From Streptomyces sp. NBC_00510 (GTDB lineage: Bacteria; Actinomycetota; Actinomycetes; Streptomycetales; Streptomycetaceae), in the NCBI GenBank assembly GCA_036013505.1, contig CP107851.1, positions 6,160,501 through 6,224,500 of the forward strand: a stretch of 64,000 nucleotides of DNA, read 5' to 3'. The notes below the pieces were generated by a model that worked only from the letters and a program-made list of their open reading frames with translations, was not told the DNA's origin and did no database searches. The position numbers and the translations under genes were made by a program. Shown one piece after another: positions 7,631-16,311 of this stretch (position 1 is its first letter; each line of letters starts with the position of its first letter).

Positions 7631-9916
7631 ATGTCGGATGTCAACCGTGAGCGCCCGCCGGGGGGCTGGACCCGGGCGATGACCGCCCGTCCTCGCCTCA
7701 CCCTGCTGCTGGCGCTGCTGTTCACCGCCCTCGCCGTGGTCGCGGGCAGCGGCGTCGCGGACCGGCTGCGCAGCGGCGGATGGGAAGCCCCCGGCTCGGA
7801 GTCGGCCTACGCGGCGGACGCGCTGGAGAGGTACTTCCCGGACTCGCAGCCCAATCTGATCCTCCTCGTCGACGGCCGTGGCGCCGGTGTGGACTCCCCG
7901 GAGGTGGCGGCCGAGGGACGGGAGCTCGGTCGCCGGCTCGCGGCGGACGAGGACATCACCGGCGTCACCTCGTACTGGACGACCCGGGCCTCCGCGCTGC
8001 GCGCCGAGGACGGCCGTGAGGCCATGATCGTCGCCCGGATCGGCGGCGACGACGACGCCGTCGCCGCGGCCGTCGAGCGCATCGCCCCCGAATACCGGGG
8101 ACGGCACGGCGCGGTGGAGGTCAAGGTCGGCGGCATGGCCGCGTTCCGGCACGACCTGCAGACCACGATCCAGGAGGACCTGGCCCGCGCCGAGCTCATC
8201 GCGCTGCCGATCACCCTCCTGCTGCTCATCATGGTGTTCGGCAGCGCCGTCGCGGCCGTACTGCCGCTGGGCGTCGGCGTCGTGGCGATCCTGGGCACCA
8301 ACGCCGTGCTGCGGGGCATCACGACGTTCACGGACGTCTCGATCTTCGCGCAGAACCTCACCACGGCCCTCGGCCTCGGACTCGCCATCGACTACGCCCT
8401 GTTCGTCGTGCGGCGCTTCCGGGAGGAGCTGGACACCGGGGCCGACCCGTTGACCGCCGTGGGCGCCACGCTGCGCACGGCCGGGCGCACGGTGCTCTTC
8501 TCGGCCCTCACCGTGGCCGCCGCGCTCTCCGCGATGTTCCTGTTCCCGCAGTACTTCCTGCGCTCGTTCGCGTACGCGGGCATCGCCGTGGTGCTGCTCG
8601 CGGCCGCCGCCGCGCTGGTGATCCTGCCCGCCGCGCTGGTGGTGCTCGGCCACCGGGTCAACTCCCTGGACCTGCGCCGTCTCCTGTCGCGCCGGCGGAG
8701 CGGGAAGGCCGGACGGGAGCCGGGCGCGGGCTACGCGCGGCTCGCCCGCCTCGTGATGCGGCGTGCCCCGCTGTTCGCGATCGGCACGGTCGCCGGGCTG
8801 GTCCTGCTCGGGCTGCCCTTCCTGCAGGTGCAGTTCGGCACCGCCGACGACCGCCAGCTGCCCGCGACGGCCGAGGCGCACGTCGTGCAGCAGCACATAC
8901 GCGACGGGTTCCCCGGCAACCCCGGCGGAGAGATCACCGTGCTCGCCGAGGGCCGTCCCACCGCGGCCCAGCTCGGCGACTACAGCGGCAGGCTGTCCGC
9001 GCTGCCCGGAGTGGTCGTCGTCGACGGTCCGGCCGGCCAGTACGCGCAGGGCCGGCGGACCGCCGCGCCCGGCCCGGCCGAGGCGGCCAGGGCCACCGAC
9101 GGCGCGGCCTACCTCACCGTGCTGCCGAAGGCGGAGTCCGTGGACGAGGCGAGCCAGGACCTCGTCGGCAGGATCCGGGCGGTCGACGCCCCCTTCAAGG
9201 TCTCCGCCACCGGCACCGCGGCCCAGTTGGTCGACACCAAGGACGTCATAGCCGACCGCCTGCCGTGGGCGGCCGCCCTGATCGCCGCGGTGACCTTGGT
9301 GCTGGTCTTCCTCCTCACCGGCAGCGCGGTCATCCCGCTGCAGGCCGTGCTGCTCAACGCGCTGAGCCTCACCGCCATGTTCGGCGCGGTGGTGTGGGTG
9401 TTCCAGGACGGTCATCTGTCCGGCCTGCTCGACTTCACCGCGACGGGCAGCATCGAGACCACACTGCCGGTGCTGATGTTCTGCGTCGCCTTCGGACTCT
9501 CGATGGACTACGGCGTCTTCCTCCTGTCGCGCATCAAGGAGGAGCACGACCGGACCGGTGACCACCGTGCGGCGGTCGTCTTCGGGGTGCGCCGCACCGG
9601 CGGCCTCATCACCGCGGCCGCGGTGATCCTGGCGGTGGTGATGGTCGCCATCGGCACCTCGCGGATCGCCAACACCAAGATGCTGGGCCTCGGGATCGCG
9701 CTCGCCGTCCTCATGGACGCGATGGTGGTGCGCACCTTGCTCGTGCCCGCCGTGATGCGGCTGACCGGCCGGGCCACCTGGTGGGCGCCGCGGCCGCTGA
9801 AGGCGCTGCACGACCGGTTCGGGCTGAGCGAGGGCGAGGGCCCCGGCCGGGCCCCTGTGCGGGAGGAGCCCGTACCGGACCCGGACCCGGAGCCGGAGCC
9901 GGCCCGCTCGGGCTGA
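7631..9916 (+). CDS. MMPL/RND-superfamily exporter
   Basis: Predicted 761-residue membrane protein with the duplicated MMPL layout. The first helix lies at about residues 28-46, a large extracytoplasmic domain follows, and then comes a cluster of about five helices beginning near AELIALPITLLLLIMVFGS, with ALGLGLAIDYALFVVRRFREE. The whole pattern repeats in the second half (VLMFCVAFGLSMDYGVFLLSRIKEEHDR). The two DY(A/G)xF motifs are the proton-relay positions of this family. MMPL proteins export lipids, siderophores or drugs, and the substrate here is not evident. ATG 7631 is preferred because GGGGAGGGG lies upstream and the first helix then sits at the normal position. The C-terminus is an acidic PDPEPEPE tail. 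Control by the divergent TetR is likely. Confidence 0.93.
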   Translation: MSDVNRERPPGGWTRAMTARPRLTLLLALLFTALAVVAGSGVADRLRSGGWEAPGSESAYAADALERYFPDSQPNLILLVDGRGAGVDSPEVAAEGRELGRRLAADEDITGVTSYWTTRASALRAEDGREAMIVARIGGDDDAVAAAVERIAPEYRGRHGAVEVKVGGMAAFRHDLQTTIQEDLARAELIALPITLLLLIMVFGSAVAAVLPLGVGVVAILGTNAVLRGITTFTDVSIFAQNLTTALGLGLAIDYALFVVRRFREELDTGADPLTAVGATLRTAGRTVLFSALTVAAALSAMFLFPQYFLRSFAYAGIAVVLLAAAAALVILPAALVVLGHRVNSLDLRRLLSRRRSGKAGREPGAGYARLARLVMRRAPLFAIGTVAGLVLLGLPFLQVQFGTADDRQLPATAEAHVVQQHIRDGFPGNPGGEITVLAEGRPTAAQLGDYSGRLSALPGVVVVDGPAGQYAQGRRTAAPGPAEAARATDGAAYLTVLPKAESVDEASQDLVGRIRAVDAPFKVSATGTAAQLVDTKDVIADRLPWAAALIAAVTLVLVFLLTGSAVIPLQAVLLNALSLTAMFGAVVWVFQDGHLSGLLDFTATGSIETTLPVLMFCVAFGLSMDYGVFLLSRIKEEHDRTGDHRAAVVFGVRRTGGLITAAAVILAVVMVAIGTSRIANTKMLGLGIALAVLMDAMVVRTLLVPAVMRLTGRATWWAPRPLKALHDRFGLSEGEGPGRAPVREEPVPDPDPEPEPARSG

Positions 9917-9934
9917 GCGGCGGCCGGGCCGACG

Positions 9935-10138
9935 TCAGCCGAACTCCTGGCGTCCGCGGTTCCCGGGGCGCCGGGAGCTCCACAGACGGATGGTGTCCGC
10001 GTACCAGAACGGCTTGCCGCCCTCCACGATGTCGGGGGGCGGCAGGTGCCCGTGCTTGCGGTACGAGCGCACGGTGTCGACCTGCACCCGGATGTGAGCG
10101 GCGATCTCGGCGTACGACCAGAGGGTCCGGTCCGTCAT
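9935..10138 (-). CDS. Small MerR/excisionase-like helix-turn-helix protein
   Basis: Predicted 67-residue basic protein. The segment WSYAEIAAHIRVQVDTVRSY followed by RKHGHLPPPDIVEGGKPFW has the winged helix-turn-helix arrangement of small MerR-like or AlpA/excisionase-type regulators, with the wing ending in an aromatic residue. ATG 10138 is chosen because GGGAGG lies about 10 bases upstream; an earlier ATG at 10156 would place that site inside the gene. It converges on the MMPL gene with 18 bases between the stop codons. There is no integrase or phage gene beside it, so a chromosomal regulator is more likely than a true excisionase. Its target is unknown. Confidence 0.75.
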   Translation of the reverse strand: MTDRTLWSYAEIAAHIRVQVDTVRSYRKHGHLPPPDIVEGGKPFWYADTIRLWSSRRPGNRGRQEFG

Positions 10139-10331
10139 CTCCCACGCACCTCCCATGCGCCGGCCTCGGGGGGTGGCCGGCCTCGCCGGGACAACGACAT
10201 GCGATCAAGGGCGCAAGGGGCTGTTGATCATCTATGACGCGAAGCCCGCGTAACGGTGACAAATGTGGCGGAGGCATGACCGGCCTCCCCGATTGTCGGA
10301 GAAGCCGTCCGGGTGCGGGAAGCCGCGCCCC

Positions 10332-11000
10332 TCAGCCCTCGAACCGGGCGGGCAGCGGGGGGACTTCCCCCTCGGCCGCGTCCCCGTCGGCCACGGCCCT
10401 CAGACGATTGAGGATGGCGGTGCCCGCCCGGGTGTAGGCCGCGACGTCGTCGAAGAGCACCGACTGCAGGTTGCCGGTGTCCAGCAGCGCGACCAGCTCG
10501 AAGGCCAGCAACGGGATGTCGGCATCCGTGCGCAGCTGTCCCGTCCGCCGGGCCTTCTCGAGGGTGATCTCGACGTAGGTCGTCCACTCCAGCCGCGCCT
10601 GGGCGACCACGTCGTGCACCGGCCCGCTGCGCGCGTCGTACTCCGCCGACACCGCCAGCAGGAAGCAGCCGCCTGGGAACACCCGCCGCCGCGAGTAGTC
10701 CAGCCACGAGTCGCACAGCCGCCACACCCGGGCCAGCCCCGCCGGCAGCTCCCGCGACGGCTCCACCACCTGCCGGATGTACACCTCGCGGGCCGCCCGC
10801 ACGGTGGCGAGCTGCAGCTCCTCCTTCGACCCGAACAGGGCGAACACCCCGCTCTTGCTGAGCCCGAGTTCGGTCGCCAGCCGGCCCAGCGACAGTCCCT
10901 CCAGACCCTCGACCGAGGCGATCGCCATGGTGCGGTCCAGCACCAGCCGGCGGGTCTGGTTGCCGCGCTCCACCCGGCCGTCCGTACGCGTAGCTGCCAT
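10332..11000 (-). CDS. TetR-family regulator, divergent from M3 peptidase
   Basis: Predicted 222-residue TetR-type protein. The N-terminal domain has LSLGRLATELGLSKSGVFAL, a typical TetR recognition helix, followed by FGSKEELQLATV. The C-terminal domain begins VYIRQVVEPSRELPAGLARV and resembles the TetR subgroup annotated with a C-terminal helical dimerisation domain. The start is ATG, transcribed divergently from the peptidase gene with only 59 bases between starts, so the two may share control elements. I saw no clear palindrome in that short gap, and regulation of the peptidase is an inference from position. Confidence 0.88.
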   Translation of the reverse strand: MAATRTDGRVERGNQTRRLVLDRTMAIASVEGLEGLSLGRLATELGLSKSGVFALFGSKEELQLATVRAAREVYIRQVVEPSRELPAGLARVWRLCDSWLDYSRRRVFPGGCFLLAVSAEYDARSGPVHDVVAQARLEWTTYVEITLEKARRTGQLRTDADIPLLAFELVALLDTGNLQSVLFDDVAAYTRAGTAILNRLRAVADGDAAEGEVPPLPARFEG

Positions 11001-11059
11001 CCGGGCATCCTAGGGAAGGCCACGTCCGGGCGGCAGGCACCGGGCGTAAGGTCGGTGGC

Positions 11060-13081
11060 GTGACCTCGACGAATCCCTTCCTCAGCCCGAGCACCCTCCC
11101 GTACGAGCTGCCGCCCTTCGCCGACATCCGCGAGGAGCACTACCTCCCCGCCTTCGAGCAGGGGATGGCCGAGCAGCTCGCCGAGACCGAGGCCGTCGCC
11201 GCGAACCCCGAACCACCGGGCTTCGAGAACACGATCGTCGCCCTGGAGCGCTCCGGAGACCTGCTGGACCGCGTGTCGAAGGTCTTCTTCAACCGCGCGA
11301 GCGCCGACACCGGTCCGGGCATCCAGGAGATCGAGGCCAGGATCAACCCGGCCCTCGCCGCGCACGCCGACGCCATCCACCTCGACCCCGTCCTCTACGG
11401 CCGCGTCAAGGCGCTGTACGAGACCCGCCGGGAACTCGGCCTGGACGCCGAGGCGCTGCGGCTGCTGGAGCGCTACCACACCCGTTTCGTCCGCGCGGGC
11501 GCCGAACTCACCGAGGAGGGCCGCGAGCGCCTGAGGGCGCTCAACGCGGAGATCGCGGAAGCCTCCACCGCCTTCGAGCAGAACCTGTTCGCCGACACCA
11601 AGGCCGCCGCCCTCGTCCTCGACGGCGCCGACGAACTGGCCGGGCTCTCCGCCGACGCCGTCGCCGCCGCGGCCGCCAACGCCACGGCCCTCGGCCACGA
11701 CGGCCGGTACGTCCTCAGCCTGAAGAACTTCTCCAACCAGTCCGAACTGGCCTCGCTCGACGACCGTGCCCTGCGCCGCCGCCTGCTGGAGGCCTCGCTC
11801 GGCCGCGGCCTGACCTCCAACCGCGAACTCACCGCCCGCCTCGCCCGGCTGCGCGCCGAGCGCGCCGCCCTGCTCGGCTACGAGAACCACGCCGCGTACG
11901 TCGTCGCCGACCAGACCGCCGGCACCCCCGAGGCCGTGACCTCGCTGCTCGCGCGTCTGGTCCCGCCCGCCGTCGCCAACGCCGAGCGCGAGGCCGCCGC
12001 CCTGACCGCCGCCTCCGGGCTGGAGGACTTCTCCGCCTGGGACTGGACGTACTGGTCGGAGAAGGTCCGCAAGGCGGAGTACGACATCGACACCGCCGTC
12101 ATGCGCCCCTACTTCGAGCTGGACCGGGTCCTCCAGGACGGCGTCTTCTTCGCCGCCGGCCAGGTCTACGGTCTGAGCTTCACCGAGCGCGCCGACCTCG
12201 CCGGCTACCACCCCGACGTCCGGGTCTTCGAGGTCTTCAACGCCGACGGATCGCCCCTCGGCCTCTACCTGGGCGACTACTTCGCCCGCGCCTCCAAGCG
12301 CGGCGGCGCCTGGATGAACAGCCTGGTCGACCAGTCCGCGCTCTTCGGCCGCAAGCCCGTCGTGGTCAACAACCTCAACGTCGCCAAGCCCGCCGCCGGC
12401 GAGCCCGCGCTGCTCACCTACGACGAGGTCAACACCCTCTTCCACGAGTTCGGCCACGCCCTGCACGGCCTGTTCTCCGACGTCCGCCACCCCTTCTTCT
12501 CCGGTACGGCCGTCCCGCGCGACTTCGTCGAGTACCCCTCCCAGGTCAACGAGATGTGGGTGACCTGGCCGCAGGTGCTGGCCCACTACGCCCGCCACCA
12601 CGAGACCGGCGAGCCCATGCCCGCCGAACTGGTGGCCCGGATGGAGGCCGCGGAGCGGTTCGGGCAGGGCTTCCGTACGGTGGAGTACCTGGCGGCCGCC
12701 GTCCTCGACTGGGCCTGGCACACCATCCCGGCCGGCCACGACCCGGGCGACGCGGAGGAGTTCGAGGCCGCCGCCCTGAAGGAGGCCGGGCTCGCGCTGC
12801 CCGCGATCCCGCCGCGCTACCGCAGCACCTACTTCGCGCACATCTTCGCCCACGGCTACAGCGCCGGGTACTACTCGTACATCTGGAGCGAGGTGCTCGA
12901 CGCGGACACCGTGGAGTGGTTCAAGGAGAACGGCGGCCTGCGGCGCGAGAACGGGGACACCTTCCGCCGCGAACTGCTCTCCCGCGGGGGCAGCGTCGAC
13001 CCGATGGCCGCGTTCGAGGGCTTCCGGGGCCGTGCGCCGCGCATCGAGCCGCTGTTGACGCGCCGCGGTCTGACCGGCTGA
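11060..13081 (+). CDS. M3-family zinc metallopeptidase (oligopeptidase A / Dcp type)
   Basis: Predicted 673-residue cytoplasmic peptidase. The zinc site is TLFHEFGHALHGLFSDV (HExxH at about residues 463-467), with the downstream Glu provided by the EYPSQVNEMWVTWPQV region. The following YFAHIFAHGYSAGYYSYIWSEVL segment is diagnostic of the M3A group, as is the helical N-terminal half. These enzymes degrade short peptides released by other proteases. The length matches the family (about 680). The GTG start has only a weak upstream site (AAGGTCGGTGGC). The gene ends in a short tandem repeat region and appears monocistronic. Confidence 0.95.
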   Translation: MTSTNPFLSPSTLPYELPPFADIREEHYLPAFEQGMAEQLAETEAVAANPEPPGFENTIVALERSGDLLDRVSKVFFNRASADTGPGIQEIEARINPALAAHADAIHLDPVLYGRVKALYETRRELGLDAEALRLLERYHTRFVRAGAELTEEGRERLRALNAEIAEASTAFEQNLFADTKAAALVLDGADELAGLSADAVAAAAANATALGHDGRYVLSLKNFSNQSELASLDDRALRRRLLEASLGRGLTSNRELTARLARLRAERAALLGYENHAAYVVADQTAGTPEAVTSLLARLVPPAVANAEREAAALTAASGLEDFSAWDWTYWSEKVRKAEYDIDTAVMRPYFELDRVLQDGVFFAAGQVYGLSFTERADLAGYHPDVRVFEVFNADGSPLGLYLGDYFARASKRGGAWMNSLVDQSALFGRKPVVVNNLNVAKPAAGEPALLTYDEVNTLFHEFGHALHGLFSDVRHPFFSGTAVPRDFVEYPSQVNEMWVTWPQVLAHYARHHETGEPMPAELVARMEAAERFGQGFRTVEYLAAAVLDWAWHTIPAGHDPGDAEEFEAAALKEAGLALPAIPPRYRSTYFAHIFAHGYSAGYYSYIWSEVLDADTVEWFKENGGLRRENGDTFRRELLSRGGSVDPMAAFEGFRGRAPRIEPLLTRRGLTG

Positions 13082-13114
13082 CTGCCTGACCGGCTGACCG
13101 GCTGACCGGCTGAC
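13075..13114. repeat. CGGCTGAC octamer tandem repeat over the peptidase stop
   Basis: The octamer CGGCTGAC occurs at 13075-13082 and then three times in a row at 13091-13114. The first copy provides the TGA stop of the peptidase. Slippage in this tract would leave the stop itself intact. It opens the 13082-13430 gene-free stretch, which otherwise shows only GC-rich sequence and the promoter region of the next gene. Confidence 0.7.
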
Positions 13115-13430
13115 CTCTCCGGGGTCCTTCCCCGGCCGAGGGACGGCGACGGCGTCCGTTCCGTCGTCCCGCCGCTTCCCGCCGCTTCCCACCGAGCCGG
13201 TGGCCGGCGAGGCCCAACGCCTCGTCGGCCAACCGGCGGTGGTGCCCGGCGGGGCGGGACCCGCGATCCCCTGAGGTGCTCCGGGCCGCCCGATCGGACC
13301 CTTGGCGCAGACCTATCAGGAATGATCTATACCGGATCGGTCACGGCAACATTACAGACAGCTTTTGTCTCTGCGCGCATGGTGAAGCTCTGTCACGGTG
13401 TCTTCACAACCGAGCCTCAGGGGGTTCACC

Positions 13431-13949
13431 ATGTCTCAGCCGTCGCACGCCTCGCCACCGGGCCACTACCCGCCGCCCCAGGAGCCGGACTGGAGCCGGC
13501 CGCCTAAGAAGACGGGGGCGGGGAAGATACTTGGTTTCGGGATCGTCGCCATCGTCATCGTCGTGGGGGGCAGCGTCGCCTTCGCCCTCAAGACCGGGGA
13601 CGACAAGGGCGGTTCGGGGGGTGACTCCTCCGCGGTCAGCGCGTCCCCGGCCGAGGACAGCGGCGGGAAGGCGGCCCCGGGTGACGCGAAGGTCACCTCG
13701 TGCGGCCTCGCCGACTTCAGCAAGTTGCCCACTGCCGAGGTGACCCTCACCAACCACAGCTCGGAGACCTCCGACTACCAGGTGCGCATCGAGTTCGTGG
13801 ACGGCGGCGGAACGCGCATCGCCCAGGCCGTCGCGACCACGACCGGCCTGACCGCGGGGGACGAGGCGCAGACGAGCGCCCAGGGGAGCGACCCGGCCTC
13901 CGGCGAGATCGACTGCAAGGTCACCGAGGTCCTGCGCAAGGCGAGTTGA
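13431..13949 (+). CDS. Single-pass membrane protein with FxLYD-like extracellular domain
   Basis: Predicted 172-residue protein. A proline-rich cytoplasmic N-terminus (about 40 residues) precedes one hydrophobic helix (ILGFGIVAIVIVVGGSVAFAL, quoted from about residue 41), then a Ser/Gly-rich spacer and a C-terminal beta domain. That domain has paired cysteines (TSCGLADF and EIDCKVTEV) and the pattern VTLTNHSSETSDYQVRIEF. This resembles FxLYD-type domains found on actinobacterial surface proteins. ATG 13431 follows AGGGGG at six bases. The function is unknown. The gene stands alone between two gene-free stretches. Confidence 0.75.
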   Translation: MSQPSHASPPGHYPPPQEPDWSRPPKKTGAGKILGFGIVAIVIVVGGSVAFALKTGDDKGGSGGDSSAVSASPAEDSGGKAAPGDAKVTSCGLADFSKLPTAEVTLTNHSSETSDYQVRIEFVDGGGTRIAQAVATTTGLTAGDEAQTSAQGSDPASGEIDCKVTEVLRKAS

Positions 13950-14577
13950 CCCCTCGCCCGCCCTGCCGCCGAGGGTGAGCGCGTGGCACACTCCGCCTCC
14001 CCCTCCGGCAGCCGGTGACTCCGTTTCGCCTTCCGGACCCCGCGGCACGCGACCGCGGGGTCCGTCCGGGGGGACGGCGCGCAGTGCCCGCAGGCGCCCG
14101 GCCGGGACCGTGGCACCAGGTGGCGGGCCTGCCCGCCGACCGGCGAACGACGGTGCACCCGGGAGCGCTTCCCGCCGAGGCCCTCGCCGTGCGGGCGGGA
14201 GCCGGATTCCGTGAAGGTTCCGCATACGGCCCCGACACCCTCCAGGTAGCGGCGAAATGGCGGAAAAGCGTCACGGACGTGCGGTAACCCCGGGTGGGTC
14301 CCCTCATCTGACGGACCGTCCCGGTCGCCCTGGGGTGTCGTGCGGGGACGGTCCGTGTCGGACCGCCCGCCACAGACCCCCGTTCCGGTGCGGAGCGTCA
14401 CCGATGCCCTGATCCCGATTACCTTGCGTGGACCTGCACGTTTCGTTCATCTTCTCTCCGTTCGGCCTTCACTCTTCCTTGAGCGCAGCCCCCTCATGGG
14501 CCGCGACTGTCAGTGCCGCCTGAGGACGTATTTCGGCCTGAGGCACCACAGCGCGAAGGGGAGGGAGGTCGGCCGCC
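13950..14577. other. Long gene-free stretch with two hairpins ahead of the pst-like operon
   Basis: No reading frame here has a convincing start or domain. Two hairpins are clear. GGACCCCGCGG/CCGCGGGGTCC at 14035-14063 is a perfect 11-bp stem with a 7-base loop, a probable terminator. CGGACCGTCCC/GGGACGGTCCG at 14312-14355 is an 11-bp stem with a 22-base loop. An AT-richer patch follows (GTTTCGTTCATCTTCTCTCC at 14440-14459), which may hold the promoter of the long operon. A PHO box was looked for there but not convincingly found. Confidence 0.5.
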
Positions 14578-15285
14578 ATGGTCCGGCCACGCGTTCTGTA
14601 CATGTCGGCTCACAGTGGTGGCAGGTACCTGCCACAGGCCTCATCGCCTGCGGGACCGGGAAGCCCGGAGGATCCCGGGCCCTCCGCGGAGGGCCCGTCG
14701 CGTACGGCGAGTCCCGACAGGGGAGCCAGACCCGACGGCCAGGACCGCCGCGGTCGTGACGACCGCGGTGACCGGCACGACCGGGCCGACCGGGCCGGGG
14801 CACCGGTCACCGCGGTCGGCTGGCGGCTGGTCGGCGCCAACAACCGCGAACTGGGCCGCAGCGCGGGCACCTACGCCTCCCTCGCGGAGTGCCAGGCCGC
14901 CGTGCTCCTGCTCCGCGAGCACATCGGCCAGGTCCGGGCTCAGCTGTCCATGGCCGACGCGGGCGGCACCTGGACGTGGCGCGTCGAACTCGGCGGCAGG
15001 AACGTCGCCGTGTCCGGGCGGACGTACCACCGCCTGCGCGAGTGCCAGCAGAACCTCGGCCTCTTCCTGGCCGCGGTCACGGTCGCCGAGATGACCGAGG
15101 GCACGGCCCACCGCCCGCGGCTGCGCGGCCTGCGCGCATCGGCGCCCGCGCGGTCTACGCGAGAAGAACCGGACGAACCCCGCGGTGGGCGGGCCCGGCG
15201 GGAGACCGCCGTGCAGGCTCCGCCGGTCGCACGCACCGCAGCAACCGCGCCTGCCGGGACCCGGGTCGGGGCGGTGGCGCGATGA
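14578..15285 (+). CDS. Uncharacterised basic protein with duplicated YegP-like motif, first gene of pst-like operon
   Basis: Predicted 235-residue protein of unknown function. The first 75 and last 70 residues are disordered and rich in Arg, Pro and Gly. The folded middle contains two similar stretches of about 35 residues, GWRLVGANNRELGRSAGTY...LAECQAAVLLL and WTWRVELGGRNVAVSGRTY...LRECQQNLGLF. They recall the DUF1508/YegP fold, which is also a tandem repeat; this match is by eye. ATG 14578 follows GGGAGGGAGG. Its stop overlaps the permease start in ATGA, so translation is coupled and it should be part of the transporter operon. It has no signal peptide or membrane helix and is likely cytoplasmic. 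Confidence 0.65.
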   Translation: MVRPRVLYMSAHSGGRYLPQASSPAGPGSPEDPGPSAEGPSRTASPDRGARPDGQDRRGRDDRGDRHDRADRAGAPVTAVGWRLVGANNRELGRSAGTYASLAECQAAVLLLREHIGQVRAQLSMADAGGTWTWRVELGGRNVAVSGRTYHRLRECQQNLGLFLAAVTVAEMTEGTAHRPRLRGLRASAPARSTREEPDEPRGGRARRETAVQAPPVARTAATAPAGTRVGAVAR

Positions 15286-16310
15286 CCTCCCTCGTTCCCG
15301 GTCTCACCGGCACCGAGCCCGCTCCCGAAACCGAGGACGTACCGCGCGACATCCGGTCGTCCGCCGAGCCGAGCGACCGCGTCTTCCGCTCCGTCGCCCG
15401 GGGCAGCGGTGCCGCGGTGCTCGCGATCATGCTGCTGGTCGGCTTCTTCCTCACCTACCGCGCCTGGGAGGCGCTGAGCGTCGCCGGCTTCTCGTTCCTC
15501 ACCACCACCGCCTGGGAGCCCGACTCCCACCACTTCGGCATCGCGGCGGTGCTCACCGGCACGGTGCTGATCGGCCTGGTCGCCATCTGCTTCGCGCTGC
15601 CCCTGGCGCTGGGCACGGCGCTGTACATCTCGGAGTACGCCCCGCGGCGCCTGAAGCGGTTCCTGGTCAGCCTCGTCGACCTCATGGCGGCGGTGCCGAG
15701 CGTGGTCTACGGCCTGTGGGGGGCGTTCTTCCTGCAGGGCCACGTCGTCGGACTCTCCCGCTGGATCTCCACCTACTTCGGCTGGATCCCGATCTTCAAG
15801 GTGAACGGGGCCGAGCCGCACAACCCGCTCGCGAGCATGACCGTCTACACGTCCTCCACCTTCATCGCCGGCATGGTGGTGGCGCTCATGGTCACGCCGA
15901 TCGCCTGCTCGGTCATGCGTGAGACGTTCTCCCAGGCACCGCCCGGCGAGCGCGAGGGCGCGTTCGCCCTCGGCGCCACCAAGTGGGGCATGATCCGCTC
16001 CGTCGTCCTGCCCTTCGGGCTCGGCGGCGTGATCGGCGGGACGATGCTCGGCCTCGGCCGGGCACTGGGCGAGACCATCGCGGTCTACATGATCATCTCG
16101 CCGGTCTTCGAGATCCAGCCGCACATCCTGCAGAACGGCGCCATCTCCGTGTCGTCGCTGATCGCCCTCCGCTACGGATCCGCGAGCGAACTCGGCATGT
16201 CGGCCCTCATGGCCGCGGGTCTCGCCCTCTTCGTCATGACCCTCATCGTCAACTTCATCGCCTCCTCGATCGTGGCGCGCAGCCGCTCGGGCGCGGGGGC
16301 GGAGGCCTGA
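15282..16310 (+). CDS. PstC-like ABC transporter permease
   Basis: Predicted 342-residue integral membrane permease of the phosphate-type ABC importer family. A hydrophobic helix (AVLAIMLLVGFFLTY) and an extracytoplasmic loop precede the permease core. The EAA loop, which contacts the ATPase, is visible as REGAFALGATKWGMIRSVVLP, followed by GGTMLGLGRALGETIAVYMII, a signature of PstC. The length is close to that of usual PstC proteins. It overlaps the preceding gene by four bases and is followed by the PstA-like gene after one base. The partners are the downstream PstA-, PstS- and PstB-like genes. Whether the cargo is phosphate is not settled, given the unusual companions. Confidence 0.93.
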   Translation: MTSLVPGLTGTEPAPETEDVPRDIRSSAEPSDRVFRSVARGSGAAVLAIMLLVGFFLTYRAWEALSVAGFSFLTTTAWEPDSHHFGIAAVLTGTVLIGLVAICFALPLALGTALYISEYAPRRLKRFLVSLVDLMAAVPSVVYGLWGAFFLQGHVVGLSRWISTYFGWIPIFKVNGAEPHNPLASMTVYTSSTFIAGMVVALMVTPIACSVMRETFSQAPPGEREGAFALGATKWGMIRSVVLPFGLGGVIGGTMLGLGRALGETIAVYMIISPVFEIQPHILQNGAISVSSLIALRYGSASELGMSALMAAGLALFVMTLIVNFIASSIVARSRSGAGAEA

Positions 16311-16311
16311 A

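Noticed and set aside
14015..14287. 90-codon plus frame in the long gap before the pst-like operon
   Set aside because: Overlaps the terminator hairpin, has no ribosome site and a Pro/Arg/Gly-rich product.
14445..14475. Possible PHO box (GTTCAxC-type direct repeats) before the pst-like operon
   Set aside because: GTTC appears twice but 15 bp apart rather than the 11-bp period of PhoP boxes, and the flanks do not match.
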